DNA of 60,078 nt from an uncultured Thomasclavelia sp. (GTDB taxonomy: Bacteria > Bacillota_I > Bacilli_A > Erysipelotrichales > Coprobacillaceae): positions 1 to 60,078 of the forward strand of contig CAJUOR010000003.1 of NCBI GenBank assembly GCA_910588165.1, given 5' to 3'. The notes under the pieces were generated by a model. The model did no database searches and was not told the DNA's origin. It saw nothing but the letters and a program-made list of their open reading frames with translations. Position numbers and translations under genes: made by a program. This document shows positions 34,933 through 43,716 of this stretch, in pieces. Position 1 is the stretch's first letter; the number at the start of each line of letters is the position of its first letter.

Positions 34933-36023
34933 CCTCTCATCTCCTTCGTTATTCTTCTAGCCATAAAGTAAATATCTCCTAAAGGATAGTCAGGCTTACG
35001 ACCTACTCGACCGGCAATCTGAATTAACGTTGCCTGATTAAAAACACGATGATGAGCACGATAGACAAAAACATGCACATTTTCAAAGGTCACACCTCTT
35101 TCTAATAGTGTTGTCGTTACCAAAACCTTGATTTGATGGTTTCTGAAAGCCTCTAAGATTTGTTTAGGATTTGGGCTTATTGATGTGAGGGGAATAGCCT
35201 TAATGCCTAACCATTTTAACCGTTTTACCAATAATGTCGCATCTTTTTTAACAGGTACAAAAATCAGACACAAGCCCCTTTGAGCTATATGTTTTCGTAA
35301 TAGAGGCGTAACATACAAGGGAAACAACCCGTCTATGCAAAACCGTAATTTTGGTAAAGGTAAATCATGTCCATGGTAACGACGATTTAACTCAACGCAC
35401 GCAAAGTTTGGAGGTAAGTTTATTTGATTTGAAGTTGCGCTCATCAAAATAAATTGACCTTTACAAGCACTTACCGCCATTTCATTGAGAAGCTTAGCGT
35501 TATAGAAAGGGAATGCATCTGCTTCATCAATAATCAATAAATCAAAATACTGCCAATAACGATAGAGCTGATGTGTCGTACATACAACCAATGTTTCAAA
35601 ACAGCGGTCATGATGTCCACCATATACGAGCGCAATCTTGGTACCTTTCAATTGACTGGCTAACCTTTCATACAGCTCAATCGCTAAATCTTTTCTTGGA
35701 ACACTAAATCCCACTTTTTTACCTTGGGCTAAAGTTGCGCAAATCACAGGGTACACAATCTCGGTTTTTCCACTACCGCAAACTGCCTGCACATAAACAT
35801 TTGTCTGTTGTCTAACCAAATGAATAATTTGATAGGCAAGTTGTTGTTGCGTCATACTTAAATCATAACTTAATTCATAATGCACATCAGTCTGAGCCTT
35901 TTGAACTTCAATAGGCTGACTTTGACTTGTCGGACGAATTTGTCCAAATGAAATACAATGTCGACAATAAATTAGACGACCTATCTGAATCAAATCTGTT
36001 GAATGACATCTAGGACATCTCAT
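34896..36023 (-). CDS. comFA: ComFA DNA helicase/translocase for DNA uptake
   Basis: About 375 residues. An N-terminal four-Cys zinc finger (CPRCH ... CRHC) is followed by SF2 helicase motifs: CGSGKTEI, DEADAFPF, MSATS and the final QIAGRVGRKPDYP. It acts with ComFC to pull transforming ssDNA into the cell. The start at 36023 is chosen because AGGTGAT is six bases upstream; the frame is open to 36038. A TATAAT box lies directly upstream. Confidence 0.93.
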   Translation of the reverse strand: MRCPRCHSTDLIQIGRLIYCRHCISFGQIRPTSQSQPIEVQKAQTDVHYELSYDLSMTQQQLAYQIIHLVRQQTNVYVQAVCGSGKTEIVYPVICATLAQGKKVGFSVPRKDLAIELYERLASQLKGTKIALVYGGHHDRCFETLVVCTTHQLYRYWQYFDLLIIDEADAFPFYNAKLLNEMAVSACKGQFILMSATSNQINLPPNFACVELNRRYHGHDLPLPKLRFCIDGLFPLYVTPLLRKHIAQRGLCLIFVPVKKDATLLVKRLKWLGIKAIPLTSISPNPKQILEAFRNHQIKVLVTTTLLERGVTFENVHVFVYRAHHRVFNQATLIQIAGRVGRKPDYPLGDIYFMARRITKEMRGCLAYVRKKNAV

Positions 36024-36173
36024 AGTGATCACCTGCATTTATTATATCAAATCAAGTGTCCCAATTGGTTTCATATTTGTTTCAAGGCTATCCCAATTTG
36101 TCCACATTTATCCCCAAAAAAATAAAACAAGGCTCGTGACGATTTTAACCCAATACCTTTTTTATCATCTCGC

Positions 36174-36234
36174 AACTACTATAGTTCTTGACTTTTAGCT
36201 ATGTACTATATATAGTAGTATTACTAATAGTAAT
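36174..36234 (+). promoter_or_regulatory. Promoter and three palindromic operators of the PadR gene
   Basis: TTGACT (36188-36193) and TATAGT (36211-36216) are 17 bases apart. Three palindromes share ACTA/TAGT half-sites: 36174-36186, TACTATATATAGTA (36204-36217, over the -10) and ATTACTAATAGTAAT (36220-36234). Their placement fits autorepression. Confidence 0.65.
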
Positions 36235-36250
36235 ATAATGGAGGATTAAA

Positions 36251-36790
36251 ATGGATAACATTATTCTTGGGCTTTTACTTATGGATAATAGAACAATATA
36301 TCAATTAAGAGAAAGAATAGACAAAGGCATAAACTTAATGTACAGCAGTAGTATGGGAGGCATACAAGCAGCTATCAAAAAATTATTGAACTATGGCTAT
36401 ATCAACTATAAGGAAGTTATTGATAATAGAAAGTATAAAAAAGTCTATTCTATAACCGAAAATGGAAAACAGCACTTTTTTGCTTGGATAAATGCCCCTT
36501 TAGAGCAACAAAGACCTAAAAATCCGGAATTAGCAAAAGTTTATTTCATGGGATTTTCGGATAAGGAAAATCGAGAAAAAAGCATACAGCAACATTTAAG
36601 TTTTCTAAACGAACAATATAAAGCCTTGACGTTAATATGTGATGAGGCAGAAAATATTCAAGTTTCAGAAGAACATAAAGATATCCTTAATTACCAATTT
36701 GCTTCCGCTCTTTATGGCAAGGCGTTAATTAAATTCAATATCGACTGGTTTGAAAGTCTATTAAGAAAGATGAGGAACAATGAAATATGA
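36251..36790 (+). CDS. PadR-family transcriptional regulator
   Basis: A 179-residue protein with an N-terminal winged helix (NIILGLLLMDNRTIYQLRERI ... IQAAIKKLLNYGYI, then KKVYSITENGKQHF) and a C-terminal helical dimerisation region. It probably represses its own operon through the palindromes upstream. The effector is unknown. It overlaps the hydrolase gene by four bases, which points to a role in sensing something this enzyme handles. Confidence 0.88.
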   Translation: MDNIILGLLLMDNRTIYQLRERIDKGINLMYSSSMGGIQAAIKKLLNYGYINYKEVIDNRKYKKVYSITENGKQHFFAWINAPLEQQRPKNPELAKVYFMGFSDKENREKSIQQHLSFLNEQYKALTLICDEAENIQVSEEHKDILNYQFASALYGKALIKFNIDWFESLLRKMRNNEI

Positions 36791-37578
36791 AGCAATACCA
36801 TTTAGATAAATCACCTATCGTTTATTACATCAACAGAAAAGAAAACGCAGAGTGGGCGCTTTTCATTCATGCAGCTTTTGTCAATCATCTGATGTTTCAA
36901 ACCCAAATTGATTATTTTCAAGACAAATACAATATTCTCACACTTGATATTATCGGTCACGGAAAATCAACGAAAACCCAAAAAGGCGATCAAATAGATA
37001 AAATGGCGACTTGGGTAAAAGAAATCCTTAAAAAAGAAGAAATTGAAAAGATTCATATTGTCGGCATTTCACTTGGTGCCGTATTAGCTCAAGATTTTGC
37101 CAATCAATATCCCGAAACAGTACAATCACTTGCCTGCTTTGGTGGTTATGATATCAACAATTTTGATGTTAAAGCGCAAAAAGAAAACGGAGCAACACAA
37201 ATGTTCATGATGCTCAAAGCTATTTTCTCTATCAAATGGTTTGCGAAAGCCAATCAAAAAATATCTGCCTATACTTTACAAGCACAAAAAGATTTTTATG
37301 AAATGAATATTCAATTTCCCAAAAAATCATTCAGATATCTAGCTTCTATAAACCATATGGTCAATGTTAGGCAAACAAAGCCAAGAAGCTATCCGCTATT
37401 GATTGGCTGTGGCGAACACGATATTCCGATGGAACTATCAGTTGTAAAAGCGTGGAAAGAAAATGAGCCTGAATGCAACTTAATTATTTTCAATGGGGCG
37501 GGGCACTGTGTAAATATGGATGTCCCTCAACAGTTTAATGCAACTATGGAAAGATTTTGGGCAAAAAAAGAGGTGTAA
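36787..37578 (+). CDS. Alpha/beta hydrolase
   Basis: The 263-residue protein has the alpha/beta hydrolase triad: nucleophile Ser in VGISLGAVLA (about residue 99), Asp in GEHDIP and His in GAGHCVNMD. It is cytoplasmic and acts on an unknown ester, lactone or amide. Co-transcribed with the PadR regulator and closed by a terminator. Confidence 0.88.
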   Translation: MKQYHLDKSPIVYYINRKENAEWALFIHAAFVNHLMFQTQIDYFQDKYNILTLDIIGHGKSTKTQKGDQIDKMATWVKEILKKEEIEKIHIVGISLGAVLAQDFANQYPETVQSLACFGGYDINNFDVKAQKENGATQMFMMLKAIFSIKWFAKANQKISAYTLQAQKDFYEMNIQFPKKSFRYLASINHMVNVRQTKPRSYPLLIGCGEHDIPMELSVVKAWKENEPECNLIIFNGAGHCVNMDVPQQFNATMERFWAKKEV

Positions 37579-37622
37579 CTAACTAGGGAGCATTTATCCT
37601 AGAAAAGTTACATCTCTTTTCT
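37570..37622 (+). terminator. Terminator of the padR-hydrolase operon
   Basis: GAGGTGTAACT (37570-37580) pairs with AGTTACATCTC (37606-37616), with an inner CTAGG/CCTAG pair, followed by TTTTCT. It includes the stop codon. Confidence 0.8.
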
Positions 37623-37686
37623 GTTTCAACATTTACAAATAACAAGAAATAACAAGTACAAGTGAATTTATCTATCAATCCAGATG

Positions 37687-38139
37687 TTAGTTATGGATAT
37701 ACATTCTTGTCATTTCAGCTTCTCCATCTTCCTGAACCATACACAAAAATTCCCAACCATATCTCTCATAGAAATTGGTATGATCTGTAATTAAATAGAT
37801 AGGTGTTATGCCTTTAGACTTCATATCCTCTACAACAATATCGAGTAAATGACCTGCAATGCCTCGACACCGATGTTCCATTTCAATATATAATGCACAT
37901 ACATTGGGCGTAAGGTCTTTTCTATTATGAAAATCATTGGCGATTACTCCAAGACCGCCGACAATATGTTCCCCCTCTAAACAAAGATACCAGCCAAATT
38001 CTGTTTCATTATTGAGATATGCTTCCATACACTCAAGATATGCTTCTTGTGGTACTTTCCATTTATTGTGAAACCATCTAGCAGCTTGTTCTTTTAATTG
38101 AGGCTTTTGTCTTAAAGTAAAATACCTATATGTACTCAT
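37687..38139 (-). CDS. GNAT-family N-acetyltransferase
   Basis: About 150 residues from ATG 38139, which follows GGAGGAAAG; the frame is open to 38244 but the upstream part has no ribosome binding site and contains a TATAAT box. The GNAT core is visible (ALYIEMEHRCRGIAGHLLDIV) with the C-terminal FYERYGWEFLCMVQ. Substrate unknown. Monocistronic. Confidence 0.85.
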   Translation of the reverse strand: MSTYRYFTLRQKPQLKEQAARWFHNKWKVPQEAYLECMEAYLNNETEFGWYLCLEGEHIVGGLGVIANDFHNRKDLTPNVCALYIEMEHRCRGIAGHLLDIVVEDMKSKGITPIYLITDHTNFYERYGWEFLCMVQEDGEAEMTRMYIHN

Positions 38140-38286
38140 ACTTTCCTCCATAAATTCCATTTTGTCTTTATCTACATTATACCATGCCCATTTATTTTTG
38201 AACTTTTTCCAAACAAAATGAAATATCTTATTGATAAAGCTCATCTATCCTAAACTCAATGCGAAAGTTTAAAAGCCATTTAAGTA

Positions 38287-38922
38287 TCAAATTCTTTTTT
38301 TATAAATATACCATGAATAAATGTAAACCCCAATCATACTAATCATTAAAAAAGAAAAAGCAACCGCCATCATCCATATAGCGTTAATTATACCGGCTAT
38401 AATCATCAAAAAGCCGGCACATACAAAAGCATAACCGCCCATTCGCTGTGTTTTTTTCCAATTTGTTTCATCGTTTAAAGCCCAGGGTGTCTTAACACCT
38501 GAGAAATAGTTATGAGGAATTCGAGGTGTTATATTTCCTATCACAACCATAAAAACACCCATAACCGTTACCATTAGCTGCGATACATTGACTTCTTTTA
38601 TCAACACAGAAGCAATCGACATCAAGGTCATTGTACTTAACAAAACGCTGATAATATTGCGAATTGCCGCATAAGCAGGTAGATTTTTCTCAATCTTGCG
38701 ACTGTTGGGATCGATTTTTCGGATAAAATCCATCAAAAAATAGCCCAGAAATCCTAAACAGCCAAAAATTAAATAAATGTATTTAGGTCCATACCCATCT
38801 ATCTCGCCTTGCATATTCCAATGAATAGGCACCTGTTCAGGTGAATAAGTAACTGCCACAAGACTCATTGCACATGCGAATAAAGCATAAGTCAAGACCC
38901 AATAATTCGGTTTTAATTTCAT
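38287..38922 (-). CDS. SdpI-family membrane protein (immunity-like)
   Basis: 211 residues with six membrane helices. The N-terminal half matches DUF1648 (PEQVPIHWNMQGEIDGYG) and the C-terminal half the SdpI family (NYFSGVKTPWALNDETNWKKTQRMGG). In Bacillus, SdpI protects against the SdpC toxin and signals to SdpR. The gene overlaps the SdpR-like gene by four bases, reproducing the sdpRI pair, but no toxin gene is nearby. Confidence 0.9.
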   Translation of the reverse strand: MKLKPNYWVLTYALFACAMSLVAVTYSPEQVPIHWNMQGEIDGYGPKYIYLIFGCLGFLGYFLMDFIRKIDPNSRKIEKNLPAYAAIRNIISVLLSTMTLMSIASVLIKEVNVSQLMVTVMGVFMVVIGNITPRIPHNYFSGVKTPWALNDETNWKKTQRMGGYAFVCAGFLMIIAGIINAIWMMAVAFSFLMISMIGVYIYSWYIYKKRI

Positions 38923-39188
38923 TTGCCATCATTCCTCTCATAAAAGTCAAAGAACCACTTCACAACATCTTGAAAGACTGTCATATTTAAAGAATAGATA
39001 ATATTCTGCCCTTGCCGTTCATCTATAATCAATTTAGCACTTTTCAAAATAGATAGATGATGCGAGATAGACGGTTTAGAAATCTGAAAAGCATCGGCAA
39101 TTTCACCGGCATTCATATCCTTTTCGGAAAGCATTTCTAAAATTTTACGCCTTGTGGAATCACTTAGAGCTTTAAATACATCGTTCAT
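38919..39188 (-). CDS. ArsR-family autorepressor (SdpR-like)
   Basis: An 89-residue winged-helix protein (FKALSDSTRRKILEMLSEKDMNAGEIADAF, recognition helix ISKPSISHHLSIL). It has no metal-binding Cys motif, as in SdpR. It probably represses its own operon through the inverted repeat at 39204-39223. Confidence 0.9.
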   Translation of the reverse strand: MNDVFKALSDSTRRKILEMLSEKDMNAGEIADAFQISKPSISHHLSILKSAKLIIDERQGQNIIYSLNMTVFQDVVKWFFDFYERNDGK

Positions 39189-39203
39189 ATCGCACCTCCT
39201 TTT

Positions 39204-39262
39204 ATTTAGACAATTATCTAAATATTTATTATCAGTATAGCTTATTTTCTTTATCTATTCAA
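39204..39262 (-). promoter_or_regulatory. Promoter and operator of the sdpRI-like operon
   Basis: Minus-strand TTGAAT (39257-39262) and TATACT (39234-39239) are 17 bases apart. ATTTAGA-N6-TCTAAAT (39204-39223), a perfect palindrome just after the transcription start, is the likely ArsR operator. Confidence 0.75.
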
Positions 39263-39307
39263 GTCTAAACCTTGCTCATCTTTTTTGATTTAAAAAATAA
39301 AGTGATT

Positions 39308-39895
39308 CTATTTTGAATCTGCTTCATCTTTTCTCACCTGCCTTAACACACGGCAAGGATTGCCAACTGCCACAACGCCATTAGGGATATCTTTTGTCAC
39401 GACACTACCGGCACCGACAATACTATCATCGCCAATCTTAACACCGGGTAAAATAATCGCACCTGAACCAACCCAAACATTCTTACCAATAGTTACAGGT
39501 AGATTATACTGATATCCGGTTTTTCTGATTTTTGGATCTTCAGGGTGAATAGCTGTTGCAATCGTAACATTAGGTCCGATGAGTGTGCCATCTCCGATTG
39601 AAATGTAGGTGTCGTCTACTAATGATAAATTAAAATTTATATAAACATTCTTACCTAAGCTTAAAAAGCGTCCACCCCAATTAGCACGCAATGGCGGTTC
39701 AACGTGAGAACCTTCACCGACAGATTTAAACATTTGTTTCATCAAGTCCTTACGTTGTTTTTTATCCTTCACAGATAAAGCATTGAATTTTTCCAATAGT
39801 TCCAAGCTTTCATGTTGCTTAGCCATAATCAAATCATTAGTCGGATTATAAAGCTGTTGACTATGCAACATATCCATATCGTTTATCATATCCAT
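39308..39895 (-). CDS. Sugar O-acetyltransferase (maltose/galactoside acetyltransferase family)
   Basis: 195 residues. N-terminal helical cap, then left-handed beta-helix hexapeptide repeats (IGPNVTIATAIHP, IGKNVWVGSGAIILPGVKIGDDSIVGAGSVVTKDIP) with the catalytic His in TAIHPED. It transfers acetyl from acetyl-CoA to sugars such as maltose or galactosides. The first ATG is very close to the ribosome binding site; ATG at 39889 is an alternative start. Confidence 0.9.
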   Translation of the reverse strand: MDMINDMDMLHSQQLYNPTNDLIMAKQHESLELLEKFNALSVKDKKQRKDLMKQMFKSVGEGSHVEPPLRANWGGRFLSLGKNVYINFNLSLVDDTYISIGDGTLIGPNVTIATAIHPEDPKIRKTGYQYNLPVTIGKNVWVGSGAIILPGVKIGDDSIVGAGSVVTKDIPNGVVAVGNPCRVLRQVRKDEADSK

Positions 39896-40158
39896 GTCCC
39901 TCTCCCTATATATTTTTTAAAGCTATGTTTTGTTTATTATAACGTATTTCAATCTTTTTGAATAGCTTTGATTAGTATATCAAAACGATAAGGTCCTTCT
40001 TAGAGATGAGCATGAGATGATTTTGACAATTATTTTTTTAAAGATAAGACATCTAAAAATCATAGAAAAGCTAGAAACAAAAAGATGTTCTGCTGTTAGT
40101 TCACACAAAGACCAATATTTCCTAGGAAATATTAAATTATGTCAAATATTTCCAATAT
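39896..40158. other. Intergenic region with a 20-bp perfect palindrome
   Basis: No ORF is supported. A minus-strand TATAAT box near 39936 probably serves the acetyltransferase. AATATTTCCTAGGAAATATT (40114-40133) is a perfect palindrome, with a half-like AAATATTTCC repeat at about 40144. Its role is unknown. Confidence 0.4.
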
Positions 40159-40206
40159 AAAAAGAGATTTTCACTTCTAACAACCTAGAAGCCAAATCTC
40201 TTTTTT
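40159..40206 (-). terminator. Terminator of the dipeptidase gene
   Basis: An 11-base outer stem (40160-40170 with 40194-40204) and inner TTCTA/TAGAA pairing, with a T run on the minus strand. Confidence 0.8.
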
Positions 40207-40208
40207 AA

Positions 40209-41210
40209 TTATTTAGTTACTTCTTTAAATACTCTTAAAACATTTTTATAGAAGATTTTTTCGATATCTTCTTCACTGAACCCGGCATCTTTTAAAGCTT
40301 GAGCTAATTGAGGTAAATAAGATGCGTCTTTCATCTCTAAATTCTGTTCAATACCGTCAAAATCAGAGCCTAAACCAACACAGTCAATACCACCGACTTC
40401 GACAATATGTTGAATATGCTTAACCATATCCGCAATATAAGAGAAATTCTTTTCGCCTTCTTTAGCTTCTCTTAAGAAATCGGCACAGTAGTTAATCCCG
40501 GTTACGCCACCACGCTTAGCTAATTCACGGATCATATCATCTGTTAAGTTACGCACATGAGGACATACCGCACGTGCATTAGAGTGACTAGCCACAAATG
40601 GTCCGGTTGTATATTTTAAAACATCATAGAAGCCGGCATCTGATAAATGAGAAACATCAATAATAATTCCCAAACGATTCATTTCTTTAACCATTTCAAT
40701 ACCATAAGGTGTTAAACCGTCTTTTGTATTCGGTGTTTTAAAATCCGGTTTTTGACTTTTATCTTCAGGCATAGTGAAATTAGGATGTCCTACCCCATTC
40801 ACAAAATTCCAATTTAAAGTAATCATGCGGACACCTAAACGATAAAAATCTCTTAAATAAGCTAAGTTACCTTTAGTTACGCCACCTTCTTCAATCGTTA
40901 AAATAGCTGACATTTTTCCTTCTTTTTGATTTTTAACTAAATCATCATAGTTTTTGGCAATGCCAATCACATCTTGATGAGCGTCCATTTCTTCGTAGAA
41001 ACGATCAATCATGCCCATACAGGTTTCAAAAGGATTTTCAACACTATAAGGAACAAACATCGCAAAACATTGCGCCATATAATCCCCTTGACGCATTTTT
41101 TCTAAATCAATATTCATATCATTTTTCGCAATATGTTGTTCAGGTCTACCTTTTTGGCTCCCCATAAACATACCGCCAATGGTATCGCAGTGCATATCTA
41201 TTACTTTCAT
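40209..41210 (-). CDS. Membrane-dipeptidase-like metallopeptidase (M19)
   Basis: 333 residues. Zinc ligands of the amidohydrolase-like renal dipeptidase family are visible: MHCDTIGG, the bridging Glu in TIEEGG, DVSHLSDAGF, VASHSNARAV and GLGSDFDGIE. No signal peptide, so it probably cleaves dipeptides in the cytoplasm. AGGAGAT precedes the start. Monocistronic. Confidence 0.93.
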   Translation of the reverse strand: MKVIDMHCDTIGGMFMGSQKGRPEQHIAKNDMNIDLEKMRQGDYMAQCFAMFVPYSVENPFETCMGMIDRFYEEMDAHQDVIGIAKNYDDLVKNQKEGKMSAILTIEEGGVTKGNLAYLRDFYRLGVRMITLNWNFVNGVGHPNFTMPEDKSQKPDFKTPNTKDGLTPYGIEMVKEMNRLGIIIDVSHLSDAGFYDVLKYTTGPFVASHSNARAVCPHVRNLTDDMIRELAKRGGVTGINYCADFLREAKEGEKNFSYIADMVKHIQHIVEVGGIDCVGLGSDFDGIEQNLEMKDASYLPQLAQALKDAGFSEEDIEKIFYKNVLRVFKEVTK

Positions 41211-41267
41211 CTTTATCTCCTCCTTTTTTATATCATATCAAATTCAAAAAACAAGCACAATTGATTT

Positions 41268-42302
41268 CTAAACAATCGTATCTTCGTCTGTATCATAGAC
41301 AAAATCTGCTTTTTCTTGAATATGGTAAGTTTCAAAATAGTTTTCTTCCATCGGAATCCACTCATTTTTAAAACGCTGATACATCTTTTCGCCGTTTCTT
41401 ATAAGAACGCGTTGAGTCTGGGTCATAGGCGAAACAGTCAAAAAGACTTTAATATCATACATATCAATGATTTCAGGGTGCATAGCATACGAGCCTTCAA
41501 TTAAACAAATATTTTGATACGTAAAAGTCTTTGCCCCATTAAAATCCATGGTTGCACAATCAAAAATACGATAGGACACATCTTTTTGAGCTAACAATGG
41601 CTGTTTAACCTCTTGCATGAAACGCTCATAATCCACATTGCCTCCGGCTTCTTCTAAGCGAGCCTTGGTTCGTTTAGCTAAAGGTAAAAAGAAGTCGTCC
41701 ATAGCGACATGAGGTATATTAAATAGTTCCTCAATCACTTGACCCAAAGTTGACTTGCCAGAACCACTGCGACCGTCTAAGCCAATTAAACAGCGTTTAT
41801 TTTGATCTAAGCACGTTTCAATAGCAACAAATAAATCGAAATATTTCATTAAAGAACGCAAAACAATCCGATAACTTGGCTGATAGTGGTCTTTAAAGGT
41901 CTGCGAATGAGATACCATCGGCATATCGCTATCTAAATACCGCCTAATGAAAGCTTGCTCCTGTGCGTTTTTATCACAAGAAAGCTTTTCTAGAACACAT
42001 TTTAGTTGAGCTAAATCGCCTTGAAAATGGTTAGCACTATACACAAATAAACGATTTAACACTCGGGCTTGCACCATAGACAAATCATAGAAATGGACAC
42101 GACATAAAACATCACTGATCGCCTCTATCTCTATTGTCATAGAAGTATTTGGCTTAATTTCTTCTATGATACGTTTTAAACTCTGTTTCTCATCTTTGAC
42201 TAAATGTCCTCCGCCCATGATAGATTGATATAAAAATTTAATTTCATCGAGTATTTCATGAGAAGGATATTTTAGACAATGAGCTTTTAAATATGGATTC
42301 AT
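41268..42302 (-). CDS. Uridine-kinase-like P-loop protein with an N-terminal extra domain
   Basis: About 344 residues. Residues 170-344 are a uridine-kinase-like P-loop domain: GLDGRSGSGKST, VAMDDFFLPL and a lid/base-binding segment (RNGEKMYQRFKNEWIPMEE). Residues 1-160 form a helical domain (DEIKFLYQSIMGGGHLVKD) of unknown function. ATG 42302 is preferred because AGGTG is six bases upstream. It probably phosphorylates a nucleoside or related alcohol. Confidence 0.75.
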   Translation of the reverse strand: MNPYLKAHCLKYPSHEILDEIKFLYQSIMGGGHLVKDEKQSLKRIIEEIKPNTSMTIEIEAISDVLCRVHFYDLSMVQARVLNRLFVYSANHFQGDLAQLKCVLEKLSCDKNAQEQAFIRRYLDSDMPMVSHSQTFKDHYQPSYRIVLRSLMKYFDLFVAIETCLDQNKRCLIGLDGRSGSGKSTLGQVIEELFNIPHVAMDDFFLPLAKRTKARLEEAGGNVDYERFMQEVKQPLLAQKDVSYRIFDCATMDFNGAKTFTYQNICLIEGSYAMHPEIIDMYDIKVFLTVSPMTQTQRVLIRNGEKMYQRFKNEWIPMEENYFETYHIQEKADFVYDTDEDTIV

Positions 42303-42399
42303 TTCCATCACCTGCTTTTCATTACTATCTTAACGAAAAGCTAGTTGCGTGTCAATCATCTAGCTTATATAATAATCATATCTAAGGAGGGTGTGTACA

Positions 42400-42831
42400 A
42401 TGGAATATACAATGACCTATGACTTAAGTGAAAACAGCCCCGCTAAAATGATTAGAACCGCTGTTTTTATGGAAGAACAAGGATTTCAAAATGAGTTTGA
42501 TCAACAAGATCATACAAGCTGGCATTTTGTTTTCTATCAAAACGGTGAACCTTTTGGCTGTGCAAGAATTTTTAACACTCCTAACAATCCCAACCGAATC
42601 ACGTTAGGTCGAGTGGCTATTTTAAAAGAATACCGTGGTTTACATTTAGGCATGGATATGTTATCGGCTATTGAAGAAGAAGTTAAAAAAATGAATATGC
42701 AAATAATTGAACTATCAGCTCAAGTTCGTGTTCAGCCTTTCTATGAAAAAGCCGGTTTTCAGGCTATTGGTGAAACATATATGGACGAGCATTGCCCACA
42801 TATTCACATGGAGAAAAAACTTATATTTTAA
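42400..42831 (+). CDS. GNAT-family N-acetyltransferase (YjcF/ElaA-like)
   Basis: About 143 residues from ATG 42400, behind AAGGAGG. The GNAT core (RITLGRVAILKEYRGLHLGMDML) and the ending (MDEHCPHIHMEK) resemble YjcF-type proteins. Substrate unknown. It ends in a bidirectional terminator. Confidence 0.85.
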   Translation: MEYTMTYDLSENSPAKMIRTAVFMEEQGFQNEFDQQDHTSWHFVFYQNGEPFGCARIFNTPNNPNRITLGRVAILKEYRGLHLGMDMLSAIEEEVKKMNMQIIELSAQVRVQPFYEKAGFQAIGETYMDEHCPHIHMEKKLIF

Positions 42832-42863
42832 AACCTGTATCAGCTTTGATACAGGTATTTTAA
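42831..42863. terminator. Bidirectional terminator
   Basis: ACCTGTATC (42833-42841) pairs with GATACAGGT (42848-42856), followed by an A/T-rich run. Shared by the GNAT gene and the convergent TPM operon. Confidence 0.8.
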
Positions 42864-42864
42864 T

Positions 42865-43716
42865 TTAGAAACGTCCGCTTCTTCCACCATGGCTTCTACC
42901 AGACGAGCTTGTTCTGATTGTGCGAGTTCCTCTAGAAGAACTGCCCGCTCTATGACTAGAAGGATTAGCTTGAACTCTTTTCTGCCGATGAACACTGCGA
43001 CCTAAAAATCTCTCTTGTTGATTGGTCAAAGTTAAGCCCTCAGCACTGATATAGTTGGTAGCGCCGGTAGCTCGATAAACACTTTTCAAAGCTTTCTTTT
43101 GAAAGCTCATCGTAATAAAAGCTAAAATTCCACCTATAAAAATACTGCCTGCACCTAAAAGAAGATATTTATCTATTCCTATTGGCTCTTTAACTTTGGT
43201 ATCTCCATCAAAATAAGCTTGTCCGCTTCTAGCTTGGGCAATAAAATCATCACAGCTATCGGCAAATTGATAAAATGCGCCTTGATAATCGCCATCGCTT
43301 AAATAACCAACTACTTTATCCATGATATAGTCAATGCCCTCATCATTAAAGGCTTCTATGCCATAACCGTAAGTTGAAACAGCCCATTGCCTTGATGCCA
43401 TATCTATCAACAACAATATACCATCATCATGCTCACCGTAACCATAGCCATAATTATCATAAAAATCATGGGCGTACATTTCAATATCACTACCACTAAA
43501 GGCATTCACTATTGCAATCGAAACATCGCATCGTCTTTTTTCACTTATCTTTTCTAAATATCCCGATAACTCATTAGCTTCGGTATTAGTTAATAAACCA
43601 TAAGCATCATCATAATGGGGCTTCTGCCTCTCACTTGCCTGGACGTTAAATAATGTTAAAGATGAAAGTGACATAATAAAAGCCAAAAACAATGCCATGA
43701 TTTGTCCTTTTTTCAT
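42865..43716 (-). CDS. TPM-domain membrane protein (YdjH/YgcG-like)
   Basis: 283 residues: signal peptide (1-27), an extracellular TPM domain (about 33-165, DDAYGLLTNTEANELSGYLEKI ... DDGILLLIDMASRQWAVSTYG), one membrane helix (about 183-205) and a basic, Ser/Arg/Gly-rich cytoplasmic tail. It is the last gene of a four-gene envelope module equivalent to B. subtilis ydjGHI. Overlaps the zinc-ribbon gene by four bases. Confidence 0.85.
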   Translation of the reverse strand: MKKGQIMALFLAFIMSLSSLTLFNVQASERQKPHYDDAYGLLTNTEANELSGYLEKISEKRRCDVSIAIVNAFSGSDIEMYAHDFYDNYGYGYGEHDDGILLLIDMASRQWAVSTYGYGIEAFNDEGIDYIMDKVVGYLSDGDYQGAFYQFADSCDDFIAQARSGQAYFDGDTKVKEPIGIDKYLLLGAGSIFIGGILAFITMSFQKKALKSVYRATGATNYISAEGLTLTNQQERFLGRSVHRQKRVQANPSSHRAGSSSRGTRTIRTSSSGRSHGGRSGRF

